Shown piece after piece: positions 62,782-64,000 of a DNA stretch of 64,000 bases. Where the stretch lies: positions 62,001 through 126,000 of the forward strand of contig JAFGWM010000038.1 in NCBI GenBank assembly GCA_016937155.1, read 5' to 3'. The translations under genes and the position numbers were made by a program. A model generated the notes under the pieces. That model had not been told where the DNA came from. It saw only the letters and a list, made by a program, of their open reading frames with translations, and made no database searches. This DNA is from Deltaproteobacteria bacterium (GTDB taxonomy: Bacteria; Myxococcota_A; Polyangia; HGW-17). Position 1 is the first letter of the stretch; each line of letters opens with the position of its first letter.

Positions 62782-63843
62782 GTGGCAAAAAAGAAAAAAC
62801 ATGTAATGAGCAAAGAAGAACTTAGACAACCTGACGTTATTTCAGGTTTTTTCATTAATCAATGGAAATGGATAAATAGCCACTGGAAGGGTATCGGACT
62901 TGGCATAGCAGGTGTTGGTCTCGTTGCTCTGGGTATTGCCATTTACGTATGGTATGCACATGGAAGAGATGAAAAAGCTTCCAGAGCACTTGATAAAAGT
63001 ATCGACAGTATTTTAAGACCCGTCGATGAAAACTCCGTTGAAGAAAAACCGATGAAGGGTCAAAGGAAAGCTGTAAAATCCTTAAAGGATCTGTTTGAAA
63101 ACTCAGATAAAATACTCACCCAATCCCTTAAGGAATGTGGAAGCAGTGATGTCTGCAGTTTCATTCGTTCACTTCGTGGAAGAGTTTCTTTTGAAATGGC
63201 TTTCATTGATAAAGCAAACAAGGAAAAACATCTTAAAGCAGCCATTTCTGACCTTAAAAAAGCTTACAGCGGTATAACAGGCTTTGGATGTGCCAGCTCA
63301 CTTGAAGCACTTGGAATGGCAAAAGAAACCCTTGGGGATTTTAATGGGGCTCTAAAGGTTTACAGAGAACTTACAACTGCTGCAGGAAATGCATATGCAG
63401 GACAGGCCCTCATTCATCAGGGAAGGATTCTGGAACTTCAGGGAAAAATCAAGGAAGCAAAAGATCTCTACAAGGATATCGTAAAAACAAAAACAACGGG
63501 TTCTCTAGAAGCACAGGAAAAACGTCTGAAAGGCCAGTTATCCTATCTCAAGGCAATCTCTCAGATTTCAGGTGGAAATAATGAGAAGCAGATGCAGCAA
63601 CTGATGGGATATTTCAGGAATGCTCAGGCCAGTCTTCAGAATCTTAGAGCCACTGCATCAATTTCCGACCCCGGTTATTATGCAAAACAAAGACTTGCAT
63701 TTCTTGATCTCGGACTTTCATATGAAAGTCAGGAGAAAAAATTAGCAGATCAGCTACCACCAACTGACAACAAAAATCAACCACCTGCAAAAAATTCTGG
63801 AAAGAACGATCGCAAATCTGGAAAAACTCCTGTTGTTAAGTAG
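62782..63843 (+). CDS. YfgM-like membrane-anchored TPR protein
   Basis: The start is GTG 62782, with GGAG six bases before; ATG 62770 is the track alternative. After a basic N-terminus there is one membrane helix (IGLGIAGVGLVALGIAIYVWY, ~38-60), then ~250 residues of periplasmic TPR-like helices (ASSLEALGMAKETLGDFNGALKVYRELTTAAGNAYAGQALIHQGRILELQGKIKEAKDLYKDIV), then a Lys/Asn/Pro-rich tail. E. coli YfgM has the same layout and works with SecYEG and the PpiD chaperone, and its gene is beside bamB, as here. Confidence 0.8.
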   Translation: MAKKKKHVMSKEELRQPDVISGFFINQWKWINSHWKGIGLGIAGVGLVALGIAIYVWYAHGRDEKASRALDKSIDSILRPVDENSVEEKPMKGQRKAVKSLKDLFENSDKILTQSLKECGSSDVCSFIRSLRGRVSFEMAFIDKANKEKHLKAAISDLKKAYSGITGFGCASSLEALGMAKETLGDFNGALKVYRELTTAAGNAYAGQALIHQGRILELQGKIKEAKDLYKDIVKTKTTGSLEAQEKRLKGQLSYLKAISQISGGNNEKQMQQLMGYFRNAQASLQNLRATASISDPGYYAKQRLAFLDLGLSYESQEKKLADQLPPTDNKNQPPAKNSGKNDRKSGKTPVVK

Positions 63844-63851
63844 GAAATTTT

Positions 63852-64000
63852 ATGAAACTTATTGTCGTCCTCTTTTCTCTCGCTGCAGTATCGTGTACCT
63901 CTCCAACTCACAGGGCTATTTCTACGGGTAACGGCCCAACATCTGAAGTGTTCCGCCCCAAGTGGGAAAAAAAACTGATCAAAAACGTCAGATTTTCATC
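63852..64000 (+). CDS. Partial lipoprotein, probably BamB-like
   Basis: The gene starts 8 nt after the YfgM-like gene and runs off the right edge. It reads MKLIVVLFSLAAVSCTSPTHRAI, a signal peptide with an AVSC lipobox, followed by FRPKWEKKLIKNVRFSS, which resembles the first strand of BamB/PQQ beta-propellers (W-x-x-x-L). The yfgM-bamB neighbourhood supports BamB, an accessory lipoprotein of outer-membrane protein assembly. Only ~50 residues are visible, so this is provisional. Confidence 0.6.
   Translation, partial: MKLIVVLFSLAAVSCTSPTHRAISTGNGPTSEVFRPKWEKKLIKNVRFS

Noticed and set aside
1-64000. tRNA, rRNA, CRISPR, insertion sequences or prophage
   Set aside because: I looked through the intergenic gaps and ORFs and found no cloverleaf, array, transposase, integrase or terminal inverted repeat; a tRNAscan or ISfinder run would settle it.

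Overview
The window is AT-rich, densely coded DNA from a Gram-negative bacterium. Several traits point to a low-GC lineage close to Myxococcota, Bradymonadota or the former Deltaproteobacteria. These are many Cys-rich lipoproteins with Asn/Thr linkers, CDNGIDDDGDGLIDCDDPDC-type repeats, a MYXO-CTERM-like tail, thrombospondin-type-3 repeats joined to OmpA, an NtrY-like kinase behind a DUF4390-like gene, and a MXAN_5187-like protein. The placement is inference. I saw no rRNA, tRNA, CRISPR array, transposase or phage gene.

Layout. Positions 1-8300 hold the end of a lipoprotein gene, serS, a DUF362/ferredoxin lipoprotein, a FAH-family hydrolase, a FecR-domain lipoprotein with a very basic tail, and a free-standing copy of the N-terminal module of PEP-synthase-like proteins. 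Positions 8300-11740 (minus) hold a three-gene operon with an orphan type III export gate (sctV). Positions 11850-18400 hold an Omp85-type barrel, a DUF4390-like protein with an NtrY-like kinase, a small barrel, and a degenerate class II amidotransferase-like protein. Positions 18400-25000 hold a glycosyltransferase, a D/C-repeat lipoprotein, pgsA flanked by conserved hypotheticals, and a Crp/Fnr regulator. Positions 25116-30163 are a four-gene GldFG-like ABC operon. Positions 30485-32678 are iorA-iorB. Positions 32675-36472 encode a very large hybrid kinase.

Positions 36737-43430 (minus) are a surface-glycan operon: a GT-B-like protein, a flippase, a pyruvyl-transferase-like protein, a NeuB/PseI synthase, and a cytidylyltransferase fused to a PseG-like domain. 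CheX, a tandem 50-bp repeat and serC follow. Positions 45861-48170 hold a phosphatase and three ferritin-like/rubrerythrin genes. Positions 48359-59535 hold Cys-rich lipoproteins, an acyltransferase, a second hybrid kinase broken by a homopolymer frameshift, a BNR/Ycf48-like protein, and a three-gene envelope operon ending in an OmpA protein. Positions 59607-64000 hold ybeY, a PgpH-like 7TM-HD phosphodiesterase, a YfgM-like TPR protein and the start of a BamB-like lipoprotein.

The strongest unexplained signals are these. Two perfect TACTGT-N8-ACAGTA boxes lie in divergent intergenic regions 50 kb apart. A one-nucleotide frameshift splits a hybrid kinase. The sctV gene has no secretion partners. 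ybeY and pgpH overlap by 113 nt. Tail-to-tail gene pairs repeatedly abut or share stop codons. Two Cys-rich lipoproteins share a C-terminal module. No single obviously new defence or biosynthetic system stands out.
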